DNA of 42,246 nucleotides from a virus. The notes below the pieces were generated by a model. The model saw nothing but the letters and a program-made list of their open reading frames with translations. It searched no databases and was not told where the DNA came from. Location: positions 1-42,246 of the IMG/VR virus record IMGVR_UViG_3300034062_004862. One strand, written 5' to 3'. The position numbers and the translations under genes were made by a program. This document shows, one piece after another, positions 8,235 to 15,699 of the stretch (positions within the stretch are counted from its first letter, which is position 1; each line of letters starts with the position of its first letter).

Positions 8235-9103
8235 TCTTTCCACTTTTTAATTATAAATTCTACTCTTTGTTTTTGAGTGTGATACTGCATTACAACATCA
8301 TATCCATTTTGGGCAATTCTTTCTCGTTCTTCAGGGTTTTCTACATAATAGTTCATCTTATTAACACAATCAACTATATCATCGTAGAAAACTATTTCTT
8401 CACCTTCTTTAAATAATTCGTGTAATCTTTTTGATTCTGATAATCTATCACATAAAACAAGTTTTTTACAAGCCATACCTTCAAATATTCTACGAGTAAC
8501 TTCACCCCAACGAGAATTTTGAACTACCATCAACCCTTTATTCAAAAATTCAGTATGTTCTTTGTAATCTAAGTTATTTCTATTACCAATGGAACCTTGA
8601 CCGTGATTAGTTAGTGTATCTAAAAATTCAGAACTACCATAACCACGGGTTGTCACTGCAACATATTCAGGTGTTGTTTCGATTGGAAACTGAACTCGTG
8701 TATCTGCAAAATGAGTCCACCATGAAGCATTTATTCCTCTTGATTTATATTCTTCAGTTGCATCAGAATCAGGTGAAAGTGTAATATGAAACCTATTTGA
8801 TTTTGGAAAGTTTCTCTCAAAATTCTGAGGGTCATCTCCACTTTCTTGAACCCAAAAAGCAGAAACTAAATCCTTATTTAGATATTGTGAATCAAACCTA
8901 CCCCAATCCATGAAAAGAACTATATCAGTTTTTGGGTTATTATTTAACCAAATTTTTATATTAGAATCATTCCAATTTTGTAATCGGTTGGAGCCTATTG
9001 AAACAAATTCAATTTCCCATCCTTGAGATTTGAATTCATTTACAAGAGCAATAGGAGTTGACCACTCTTCGTTTTCATATGCATATATAAAAGTTATTTT
9101 CAT
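8210..9103 (-). CDS. GT-B glycosyltransferase, CgeB-like
   Basis: A 297-residue protein with a two-Rossmann GT-B layout. The N-terminal half (MKITFIYAYENEEWSTPIAL) would bind the acceptor. The C-terminal half has GLMVVQNSRWGEVTRRIFEGMACKKLVLCDR, the 'R.fE..acG..l' nucleotide-sugar signature of the Glyco_trans_1_2/CgeB-type group. The family's usual position of that segment, about two thirds along the protein, fits. A stretch near residue 149 (VAVTTRGYGSSEFLDTL) links the domains. It overlaps the epimerase gene by ATGA. The donor is not determinable. Confidence 0.8.
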   Translation of the reverse strand: MKITFIYAYENEEWSTPIALVNEFKSQGWEIEFVSIGSNRLQNWNDSNIKIWLNNNPKTDIVLFMDWGRFDSQYLNKDLVSAFWVQESGDDPQNFERNFPKSNRFHITLSPDSDATEEYKSRGINASWWTHFADTRVQFPIETTPEYVAVTTRGYGSSEFLDTLTNHGQGSIGNRNNLDYKEHTEFLNKGLMVVQNSRWGEVTRRIFEGMACKKLVLCDRLSESKRLHELFKEGEEIVFYDDIVDCVNKMNYYVENPEERERIAQNGYDVVMQYHTQKQRVEFIIKKWKEWKNSQSQ

Positions 9104-9945
9104 AAACTATTGATATAATCTTTTAACTTATCATTTGGTGTCCATCCCAATCTTTCAAGTGAATCATTATTTTCTCGTAATGTTTCTCTATAATTTCCCT
9201 TTTGGTCGGGTATATGTAATTTATCTACTCCAAATTTATCTTTAAACATTTGATATACTTCGTTTATAGAATAGTTTATTCCAGTACCAAATTCCCATGC
9301 ATCTTCGTGTTTTTCTGAACTTGTTCCAATTTTATATAATCCATCTACAATATCATTTACATGAGTAAAATCTCTTCTTTGTTCTCCATCACCTACGATA
9401 GTAATAGGTAATCCATCTCTAACTTGTCTTCTCCAAATACCAATTACTGCAGCCCAATCTCCATCTACTATTTCATCAGGACCATAAACATTATAAAATC
9501 TACAAATTTCAACATCTAAATTGTAAACCTTTTTATATAATTTAAAAATTTCTTCACCCATGTGTTTAAAACACGCATAAGGTGATTGATATGGATTGTG
9601 CCATCTTGAAGATGAACCTGAATAAATTACTTTTATTCCTTTATTCTTTGCCCATTCAGCAACCATGTGGCAACCATTAGTATTTACTCTAAATGTTTCA
9701 ATTGGGTCTTCAAATGAAGGTTGAATTCGTGAAAGTGCAGCAAGATGATAAACCAAATCATAATCACCATCTAAATACAATATAGTTTCAATATCACCTT
9801 CTATGTATTTTGCACCATCTATATGATTTTCTTTAAAACCTGTCTCATAATTATCCAATGAGTGAACTATGTGTCCTTCATTTAATAATCGTTTGATAAG
9901 ATTCGTACCTATAAAACCAGCTCCACCTGTTACTAATATTTTCAT
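9100..9945 (-). CDS. NAD-dependent epimerase/dehydratase
   Basis: Extended short-chain dehydrogenase acting on nucleotide sugars, such as a UDP-hexose 4-epimerase or related dehydratase. The NAD-binding GGAGFIG is at residues 7-13, the adenine-ribose Asp31 is in SLDNYETG, and the catalytic Y123-x3-K127 lies in SPYACFKHMGEE. An upstream Ser at 109-113 (YSGSSS) completes the active site. RFYNVYGPDE is the typical substrate-binding loop. At 281 residues it is slightly short (about 310-340 is usual) but ends plausibly. ATGA overlaps join it to both neighbours, so it is likely to supply the sugar used by this cluster. Confidence 0.92.
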   Translation of the reverse strand: MKILVTGGAGFIGTNLIKRLLNEGHIVHSLDNYETGFKENHIDGAKYIEGDIETILYLDGDYDLVYHLAALSRIQPSFEDPIETFRVNTNGCHMVAEWAKNKGIKVIYSGSSSRWHNPYQSPYACFKHMGEEIFKLYKKVYNLDVEICRFYNVYGPDEIVDGDWAAVIGIWRRQVRDGLPITIVGDGEQRRDFTHVNDIVDGLYKIGTSSEKHEDAWEFGTGINYSINEVYQMFKDKFGVDKLHIPDQKGNYRETLRENNDSLERLGWTPNDKLKDYINSL

Positions 9946-10568
9946 ATAGTTTCGTAAAATTCGTTTTGTTTTTCTTGTCTTTTAATATCTTTTGGGTGAT
10001 ATAAACTCCAATGTTCTTCTGCCGGGAAGTTTGAGAACGTAGTATAACCAGTGATTCGTTCATGAACTTTATTCATCCATTGGACTTCATCGGTTCTTTT
10101 ATAAATTCTCATTTGATAATCAGGGAAATTCACCCAACCTTTTTCATTTACTCTCCATCCCCATTTAAAAATGTGGTGTTGTGTAATTCCTTCTACCGTA
10201 TTTACTCTTGGTACAAATACCACATCTACTGGATTTGTTTCCAAAACTTGTGGTAGATATTCAATAAGAGCTTCATGTGGAATTTCATCTGCATCAATTT
10301 GAAATACATAATCTTTCGTACAATGTGATTTCAAATTGTTCTTGAATGATGCAAAATCTTTATTTAAAGGAAATGAAATAACCGTATGATTTTTATGCAT
10401 TTTCTCAACGATTTCAAGATAATCCTTTACTTGTTTTGTAACACTATCTTTATCATATTGAATTACAATCTCATCTTCTTCCCTAATATGTAATTGTAAA
10501 AAATTTAATAACTTTGTAAGTTCATCTATTTCATTACAAACTGTAATCGCGTAACTAATACTAATCAT
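9942..10568 (-). CDS. Family 2 glycosyltransferase
   Basis: A 208-residue GT-A enzyme. It starts ISISYAITVCNEIDELTKLL, the standard GT2 first strand with 'CNE'. DYVFQIDADEIPHEAL (near residues 86-101) carries the DxD motif (D-A-D) that binds the metal and nucleotide sugar. A conserved-looking tail, MNKVHERITGY then HWSLYHPKD, resembles the end of the short GT2 enzymes that act in glycan assembly. No membrane segment is seen. It leads into the epimerase by an ATGA overlap and follows a hypothetical gene by 2 bases. Confidence 0.85.
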   Translation of the reverse strand: MISISYAITVCNEIDELTKLLNFLQLHIREEDEIVIQYDKDSVTKQVKDYLEIVEKMHKNHTVISFPLNKDFASFKNNLKSHCTKDYVFQIDADEIPHEALIEYLPQVLETNPVDVVFVPRVNTVEGITQHHIFKWGWRVNEKGWVNFPDYQMRIYKRTDEVQWMNKVHERITGYTTFSNFPAEEHWSLYHPKDIKRQEKQNEFYETI

Positions 10569-10570
10569 GT

Positions 10571-11140
10571 TTATTGTATATTTTCACCTTGTGTATCATT
10601 TGTTTGTGTAGTTGTAATCGAACCATCTCTTTGATTTATTTCATCTTGTATGACATTTCTTTGTTTGGTTGCATTTGAACCTTCACCAAACATTTTTTGT
10701 AACATTTCATCTTCAAATCTGATTTCAAACACATTTACAATATCTTTTAATAAATAAACTCTGTAATTTGCTAGTACCGGAGAATATATTTTTGGATTTC
10801 GTTTTATGTAATTTTCAAATAGTAGTTTTCCATCTCTTGAAAAAGTTTTTAAAATATCTTCAAGACGAGGATTTGCAGGAATTGGGATTCTTTTATCTCT
10901 TAATTTGTTAATAAATTGAGTGAAGTAAATTGGTCTTATATCATTTAATTTAATGCAATGAATTCTGTCAGTACCAATTTTTCCAATTACAAAAACAAGA
11001 CGAGTTTCTTCTCCAGTCTTGGTAATAGGGTCACTACCCTTGTAGGTAGATATTCTATATATGTTTCTCGGTCTGATTTCATTCCGAGATACACGAACTT
11101 CTGGTTTTAGAATTTCTCGATATTGTTTTATGAACGTCAT
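10571..11140 (-). CDS. Hypothetical phage protein
   Basis: A 189-residue protein I do not recognise. The N-terminal two thirds are basic and look globular, with VFVIGKIGTDRIHCIKLNDIRPIYF suggesting strands of a small beta-barrel or SH3-like fold. The last 40 residues are rich in Q, N, T and G and are probably disordered. It has no signal peptide or membrane segment and no clear catalytic motif. The ATG overlaps the stop of the upstream glycosyltransferase as TAATG, and it sits between two sugar-transfer genes. That position does not prove a sugar-related job, as dUTPase is also embedded in the cluster. Confidence 0.8.
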   Translation of the reverse strand: MTFIKQYREILKPEVRVSRNEIRPRNIYRISTYKGSDPITKTGEETRLVFVIGKIGTDRIHCIKLNDIRPIYFTQFINKLRDKRIPIPANPRLEDILKTFSRDGKLLFENYIKRNPKIYSPVLANYRVYLLKDIVNVFEIRFEDEMLQKMFGEGSNATKQRNVIQDEINQRDGSITTTQTNDTQGENIQ

Positions 11141-12411
11141 TACAATTTCTTAATTTGTGGAAGAACCAACTCTACTTTTTGTTGTATTTTTACATATTTA
11201 TCAACTAATTTCTTGAATGATTCTGTCATCTTTTCCAAAGAAAATTTGGTATTAATATTATCACTCAACCCTTTTGATTTTTTAAGATAAGAATCGTAGT
11301 TTTTATATGTATCGAATATAACTTGAGCAGCTTTTGAATAATCTACATAGAACCATTTTGATTCTTTTAACAAGAATTGATTTTGTGCTGATTCGTGCAC
11401 ATTTTTCAATTCGCCCTCTAAATAAATAGTATGAGCCTCAGGTAAAAAATCAGTATATCCACTCCAATTTGAAACAATAATTGGTTTTCCAGTTGTAGCA
11501 AATTCTGCAAGTGGTCGGCCGTATCCTTCTCCTTTGGTAAATGAAACCATAGCTTTTACTTTACTATCATTGTAAAGTTCATTTAGTTCTGATTCCAACA
11601 AATCACCCCATATCAAATGAATAGGAGGACATTTATCACCAAACTCTTTTGTAATTGCATATACTCTATTTGCAATATCTTCTCTCTCACCAACAGAGAA
11701 CCCTGCGTGAGAGGTTTTTAGGATAAGACCAGGTTGTTTATCCTTTGATAGATTTTTGAATACAGTACAAAATGTTTTAATCATCATACCGGTATCTTTT
11801 CTATCATGACCTAAATCTCCACCTAACCAATGTCCTACATAAAGAAAGTTAAAATCAGTATCAACATTTTTCAGTATATCTTTACTTTCTCTTAAATTAA
11901 CTTTACCATTAAAGATGTTAGTATCAACTCCTTCAAAAAGGACTTCTACCGGAACTTGAACTTGAATATCTCTAATTTTTTGTCCTGTCCTTTTATCAGT
12001 TTCTGCAAATGATGTTTTTTCCAAAACTTGTTTAGTAAAGTCTGATGGAACTAAAACCAAATCCATTTGATTACATCCATCGATAAATTCTTTTGGTGCT
12101 ACGGTAGTTTCTACCCCCGCAGTTACCCCAATATTATATTTACCAACTTTTCTGAATTCATTTGCAACTGATACTTGAACATATACTTCAGGTTGTTGTG
12201 TCAATTGAACTGTAATGTTTGATAAAATCTTTTGATGAAATTCATCATTTGGATTTAATTGATTTTGAGGTGTACTACCCCACCGAGTAGGAATAATTTT
12301 TATATCAAATTTATCCATTTCAAAAAGAGATTTTAACAAATCTCTTGAATGGTCTCCATAACCTGAACGAGTTGCTACTGGTCCTTGAAATACTAATAAT
12401 GGTTTACTCAT
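11140..12411 (-). CDS. GT-B glycosyltransferase (GT4-like)
   Basis: A 423-residue enzyme of the group 1 type. The N-terminal domain has FQGPVATRSGYGDHSRDLL, an acceptor-site start like that of other GT4 proteins. The C-terminal domain has FNFLYVGHWLGGDLGHDRKDTGMMIK (start of the nucleotide-sugar domain), then a GEGYGRPLAEFATTGKPIIVSNWSG segment. That segment is the E-x7-E-like signature with GRPLAEF for the donor phosphates. It is fully soluble. It overlaps the preceding small gene by 8 bases. Donor and acceptor are unknown. It shares architecture with the protein at 13121-14512. Confidence 0.88.
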   Translation of the reverse strand: MSKPLLVFQGPVATRSGYGDHSRDLLKSLFEMDKFDIKIIPTRWGSTPQNQLNPNDEFHQKILSNITVQLTQQPEVYVQVSVANEFRKVGKYNIGVTAGVETTVAPKEFIDGCNQMDLVLVPSDFTKQVLEKTSFAETDKRTGQKIRDIQVQVPVEVLFEGVDTNIFNGKVNLRESKDILKNVDTDFNFLYVGHWLGGDLGHDRKDTGMMIKTFCTVFKNLSKDKQPGLILKTSHAGFSVGEREDIANRVYAITKEFGDKCPPIHLIWGDLLESELNELYNDSKVKAMVSFTKGEGYGRPLAEFATTGKPIIVSNWSGYTDFLPEAHTIYLEGELKNVHESAQNQFLLKESKWFYVDYSKAAQVIFDTYKNYDSYLKKSKGLSDNINTKFSLEKMTESFKKLVDKYVKIQQKVELVLPQIKKL

Positions 12412-12682
12412 TTTCTTTTTGTTTTTTTCGTAGTTCTTCTTCTTGTCTCAAACATCTTTCAATAGACATTTGAACTAATTTTGTTACATTTTCTAATTTA
12501 TCTGGTTCGTGTGGTGAGTTATAACATTCAAACTTTACTTGTTCTACTTCGTTATCCACCAAAGCCATCACATGGTAATCTTCATTCAGGGGTCTATTAT
12601 CATAAATTGCTTTACGAGATACATCCCATTGCTCTGATTTCCAATACCCAGGGAATCGTATTACTAATACTGGTTTACTCAT
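12404..12682 (-). CDS. Hypothetical small protein
   Basis: A 92-residue protein that I do not recognise. The longer open frame extends upstream into the dUTPase gene, but the ATG at 12682-12680 lies just after the dUTPase stop (stop and start form TAATATG) and is the likely start. It begins MSKPVLVIRFPGYWKSEQW. The first third looks like a strand-helix unit; the last 25 residues (ERCLRQEEELRKKQKE) are a charged helix, possibly a coiled coil. There is no signal peptide or catalytic motif. It is coupled to the next glycosyltransferase by an 8-base overlap. Confidence 0.75.
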   Translation of the reverse strand: MSKPVLVIRFPGYWKSEQWDVSRKAIYDNRPLNEDYHVMALVDNEVEQVKFECYNSPHEPDKLENVTKLVQMSIERCLRQEEELRKKQKENE

Positions 12683-12683
12683 A

Positions 12684-13118
12684 TTACTTTCCAGTTGAAC
12701 CAAATCCACCTTCACCTCTTTCAGTATCCGATAACTCATCAGCTTCTTCAAACTCAATTGTTGGGTGTGGTATAATCATAATTTGTGCACCTTTATCTCC
12801 TACGTTATACTTTGTGGATGAATCTTGCTTTAACCAACTTGTTTTTTTGAATGTTGCTTGTAATTCACCCCTATATCCGCTATCAATTACACCAACAGAA
12901 TTTGTTAATGCTAAATCATATTTTCTAACAGATGAACGAGGGAATACCAATCCAACAAAACCAAAAGGTATTTCTAAAGCAATACCAAATCCATAAGTAA
13001 CATCGGTTGTGGTTTCAGATATGATACTTGTTATTGTCAAATCCATTCCAGCATCCCCACTTTTTGCATAAGTGGGAATTACTGCATTAGGATGTAATTT
13101 TTTTATTCTTACTTTCAT
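12684..13118 (-). CDS. dut: dUTPase
   Basis: Trimeric dUTP diphosphatase (dUTP to dUMP and PPi), which keeps uracil out of phage DNA and supplies dUMP to thymidylate synthesis. All five motifs are present in order: GDAGMDL (21-27), PRSSV (60-64), GVIDSGYRGEL (76-86), GDKGAQIMI (107-115) and the flexible C-terminal arm RGEGGFGSTG. The 144-residue length is normal, and the tyrosine of motif 3 that packs on uracil is conserved. It is embedded between glycosyltransferases, a common kind of shuffled phage gene order. No sign of damage. Confidence 0.97.
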   Translation of the reverse strand: MKVRIKKLHPNAVIPTYAKSGDAGMDLTITSIISETTTDVTYGFGIALEIPFGFVGLVFPRSSVRKYDLALTNSVGVIDSGYRGELQATFKKTSWLKQDSSTKYNVGDKGAQIMIIPHPTIEFEEADELSDTERGEGGFGSTGK

Positions 13119-13120
13119 TT

Positions 13121-14512
13121 TTATTTTAATTTATGAATAGTAAATCTATCTTTTGGTTTCCAATTTTCGAATGTGGTTTCAATACCATCAATTAGTGTTT
13201 GACACATATTTTTATGATTCAATCCCATTTCACCCAAAAATTCTTCTCTACCTTTCAAACCAGCAGCCTTTCGTTCTTCAGGTGTTTTATCGTACCAATA
13301 ACGAATTGCCTCTGCAGTTTCGTAAATGTCTACTTTATCATCAATAATATATGGAGTTGGTACTGAACCTACCATAGATTGAGTTCTTGAGAATACAGGT
13401 TTTACCCACTCACCATGAGTTACTTTATCTTCCCACAATCTCCAATCGTGTAGAGAACCGATTTTAATATAATCATCTGCAGTTAGATACTTACCATCAA
13501 TCTTAAATCCACACTGGTCTTGTAATCCACCGGTAACATTCACAATGATTGGGGTACCTGCCATAACTGATTCTGCAGTTACTAATCCAAATCCTTCATT
13601 ACCTGCAATGTTAATTGTCACATCTGATAGGTTGTAAATCCAATTCAATTGTTGTTGATTGATTCTATTTGCAGAGAACTTAATATCACAGCCAGGTGCA
13701 ATAGTTTCTGCTACTTTAAACAAATCAGTACCATTTTGGTCAATAGGTGCAGTATGCATTACCAAACAAACTTTATCTTTATCTTCTTCAGGTAATCCAT
13801 CTACAAACATTTTAAATGCCCAGATTACATCAGATGGTTGTTTTCTTTTGATATTTCGATTCATCCAAAATAGAACGAACTTGTAATCTTTATTACCAAA
13901 AAATTCTTTTTTAAAATCTTCGGGTACTTCAGTTGGTTTAAATGTTTCTGAATTGATACCATGTGGTACATAGGAAACTTGCCAATCTTGTAATGGGTTA
14001 TTTGTTGGTGATTCGATTTTACCAACTCGGTTTACAATACCATAAGTTTGTCTTGAAATACAACCCAACCAATCACACGATTCATAATAATCTCTATTAT
14101 ATTTAGGATCTGGTAAATCATCCCAAATGTGATAAAAAAGAATTGGAATGTTTTGTCTAATCTCATGTTCGATTTCGTATAACCATCTCCAATAACGAGG
14201 ATCGGTAAAGTGTAGAATTGCATCAGGTTGATGTCTCATAATCAACTCTCGTAGAATATTTGCATCACCATATCCACTCCAAGGAATAATTTTTAGAGAT
14301 GCATCATGAACACCACTCACCTCTCTTGCATCTTGACCCAAATCAATTTCTCTGCCTTTTTCGGGATGTTCTACTGCTGCTCCTAATTGAATCCAATGGT
14401 ATTTTTCAAAAGTACCAAATACCAATTCTTTTGAAACGGTTGCAATACCAGATGTCATTCTTAAATCATCTGATAATAAAAGAATCTTTTTCTTTTGTTT
14501 TTCTTCTGTCAT
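13121..14512 (-). CDS. GT-B glycosyltransferase (GT4-like)
   Basis: A 463-residue soluble enzyme. N-terminal: KKILLLSDDLRMTSGIATVSKELV, the acceptor-binding start. The donor-binding half begins near KFVLFWMNRNIKRKQPSDVIWAF. It includes GNEGFGLVTAESVMAGTPIIVNVTGGLQDQ, the classic GT4 signature in which E of 'GFGLVTAES' contacts the nucleotide sugar and GG follows. The leader carries the recurring AT-rich motif TTTTAAAATAAAAGTTAC before the ATG. It is 2 bases from dUTPase and follows the ribbon-helix-helix gene. The acceptor is unknown. Confidence 0.9.
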   Translation of the reverse strand: MTEEKQKKKILLLSDDLRMTSGIATVSKELVFGTFEKYHWIQLGAAVEHPEKGREIDLGQDAREVSGVHDASLKIIPWSGYGDANILRELIMRHQPDAILHFTDPRYWRWLYEIEHEIRQNIPILFYHIWDDLPDPKYNRDYYESCDWLGCISRQTYGIVNRVGKIESPTNNPLQDWQVSYVPHGINSETFKPTEVPEDFKKEFFGNKDYKFVLFWMNRNIKRKQPSDVIWAFKMFVDGLPEEDKDKVCLVMHTAPIDQNGTDLFKVAETIAPGCDIKFSANRINQQQLNWIYNLSDVTINIAGNEGFGLVTAESVMAGTPIIVNVTGGLQDQCGFKIDGKYLTADDYIKIGSLHDWRLWEDKVTHGEWVKPVFSRTQSMVGSVPTPYIIDDKVDIYETAEAIRYWYDKTPEERKAAGLKGREEFLGEMGLNHKNMCQTLIDGIETTFENWKPKDRFTIHKLK

Positions 14513-14528
14513 TTATGTAACTTTTATT

Positions 14529-14723
14529 TTAAAATTGCGAACCACTTGATTGCAGTTCTGTAAATTCATTGATTTTCGTTTGAAACTCTTCTTCTTCGGT
14601 ATAAAGTTCTAATGAACGATTTACAATCTTTTGTAATGTGATGTTTGAATCAAATGAAACTCTCTTAAATTTTGAGTAAACATCTTTTAAGATCTTTACC
14701 GTTGTTAATTTTGTTTCTGCCAT
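14529..14723 (-). CDS. Ribbon-helix-helix-like small DNA-binding protein
   Basis: A 64-residue protein. The order TTVKILKDVYSKFKRVSFDSNITLQKIVNRSLELY matches an Arc/MetJ-like ribbon-helix-helix: a beta strand (TTVKI) that would enter the DNA major groove, helix A (KDVYSKFKRVSFD), a turn, and helix B (TLQKIVNRSLEL). The last 25 residues are acidic and polar. Start: an AGGAGA Shine-Dalgarno-like sequence lies 4 bases ahead of the ATG, unusual in this window. An AT-rich dyad just upstream could be its own operator. It is probably a local repressor; target genes are unknown. Confidence 0.75.
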   Translation of the reverse strand: MAETKLTTVKILKDVYSKFKRVSFDSNITLQKIVNRSLELYTEEEEFQTKINEFTELQSSGSQF

Positions 14724-14737
14724 AACTCTCCTTTTTA

Positions 14738-14769
14738 TGTATTTTGTATATAAATATATATGAAATACA
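14738..14769. promoter_or_regulatory. AT-rich dyad upstream of the ribbon-helix-helix gene
   Basis: Outer arms TGTATTT (14738-14744) and AAATACA (14763-14769) are perfect complements. After two mismatched positions, inner arms of 5 bp follow. It lies between the nuclease stop and the small regulator's start. It could be an operator for a symmetric dimer such as a ribbon-helix-helix protein, or a weak hairpin; no U-run follows it in the direction of transcription. Confidence 0.45.
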
Positions 14770-14780
14770 AAAACGAAAAA

Positions 14781-15638
14781 TTATTGCCAAATTGGACAGA
14801 GTTTTCTAGTTTTAAACTCACACCAATTACACGCCTTACCTTTATTTGTTGGAAAATTATCAGTACGAATCAATCCACCATCATCATAAATCGTATCCAC
14901 GAATTCCATAAACCCTTTCCATGCGAGATTTACCGATGGTTTACCATGTGGGGGAATGAATTTAGAAATACGAGGTACCGTATAATCAGTAGATTCCATA
15001 AGTTTTCTTTTTAGAATCTGATATTCTACTTTTACTTTTTCTAATGGTATATCATACTTTTCTGAATAGAACTTTTTGTACAATAACATTTGAGCTGTTT
15101 TTACCTTATCTGCCTTTTGATACTTGTTCCACCCACTTGTGGATGTTTTTAAGTCAATAATAATAATCTCACCACTTGAAATATCTTTTAATACAATATC
15201 AATAAAACCAACAAAATGCACACCAGGTTTGATTTCTGCATTAAGTGACATTTCTATTGCTACTAACTCAAATCCACTCTTGGTATATAGGTTATCTAAT
15301 TTGGATTTAAAGTATTGTAGAATCTGTCTACCATCACCATAGAACTCTTCCAACTCTTCACGAGTACACGGAGTTCCTTCGGTTAGTTTTTCTTTTTCTT
15401 TGGTGAAATGTTCTACTAACTTATCTTTCAGCATCATTTCCAAATCTAGTTCTAATGCCTGTTTCTTTGTCACACCATACATTACTGATAAAAAATGTTG
15501 TATGGTTTCGTGCATTGCAGAACCAAAAATTGTGTGGATGTTTGCAGAACTCTCGCCCAACTTATCAATGTAGTTGAGTTTGAATTGTTGTGGACAAGAT
15601 GTCCACATTGAGTATTGGGAATAACTTACCTTTGCCAT
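14781..15638 (-). CDS. Cas4/RecB-like PD-(D/E)XK nuclease with Fe-S cysteines
   Basis: A 285-residue nuclease. Core residues: H43 in FGSAMHE, D147 in GFIDIV, and D162-L-K164 in IIDLKTS (motifs II/III, binding Mg/Mn), with Q183 of AQMLLY. Four cysteines, C15 near the N-terminus and C270-x2-C273-x7-C281 at the C-terminus, fit the 4Fe-4S staple of Cas4, AddB and related nucleases. It is expected to cut or trim DNA ends in phage recombination, repair or host DNA breakdown. It has its own strong promoter immediately upstream. No cas1, cas2 or CRISPR is present, so a spacer-acquisition role is not supported. Confidence 0.88.
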   Translation of the reverse strand: MAKVSYSQYSMWTSCPQQFKLNYIDKLGESSANIHTIFGSAMHETIQHFLSVMYGVTKKQALELDLEMMLKDKLVEHFTKEKEKLTEGTPCTREELEEFYGDGRQILQYFKSKLDNLYTKSGFELVAIEMSLNAEIKPGVHFVGFIDIVLKDISSGEIIIIDLKTSTSGWNKYQKADKVKTAQMLLYKKFYSEKYDIPLEKVKVEYQILKRKLMESTDYTVPRISKFIPPHGKPSVNLAWKGFMEFVDTIYDDGGLIRTDNFPTNKGKACNWCEFKTRKLCPIWQ

Positions 15639-15656
15639 TTATATATCGTTATGTTA

Positions 15657-15688
15657 CAAAGATACAAAAAAAACTTCAGAATACCAAA
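15657..15688 (-). promoter_or_regulatory. Bacteroidota-type promoter for the Cas4/RecB-like gene
   Basis: Reads TTTGG near -33 (15684-15688), 20 bases, then TATCTTTG (15657-15664) on the minus strand, the TTTG/TAnnTTTG layout of Bacteroidota primary-sigma promoters. The -7 box ends 18 bases before the ATG, so the leader is very short. A run of eight T lies just upstream of the -7 box. Confidence 0.8.
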
Positions 15689-15699
15689 CCTTTAGTTGT

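Noticed and set aside
9878-10063. Extra minus-strand open frame spanning the epimerase start
   Set aside because: It overlaps two well-supported genes joined by ATGA, and its sequence has no recognisable pattern.
12404-12757. Long version of the small gene reaching 12757
   Set aside because: It would run 74 bases inside dUTPase; the ATG at 12682, just past the dUTPase stop, is the better start.
14781-15638. CRISPR-Cas locus because of the Cas4-like nuclease
   Set aside because: I see no direct-repeat array and no cas1, cas2 or effector gene.
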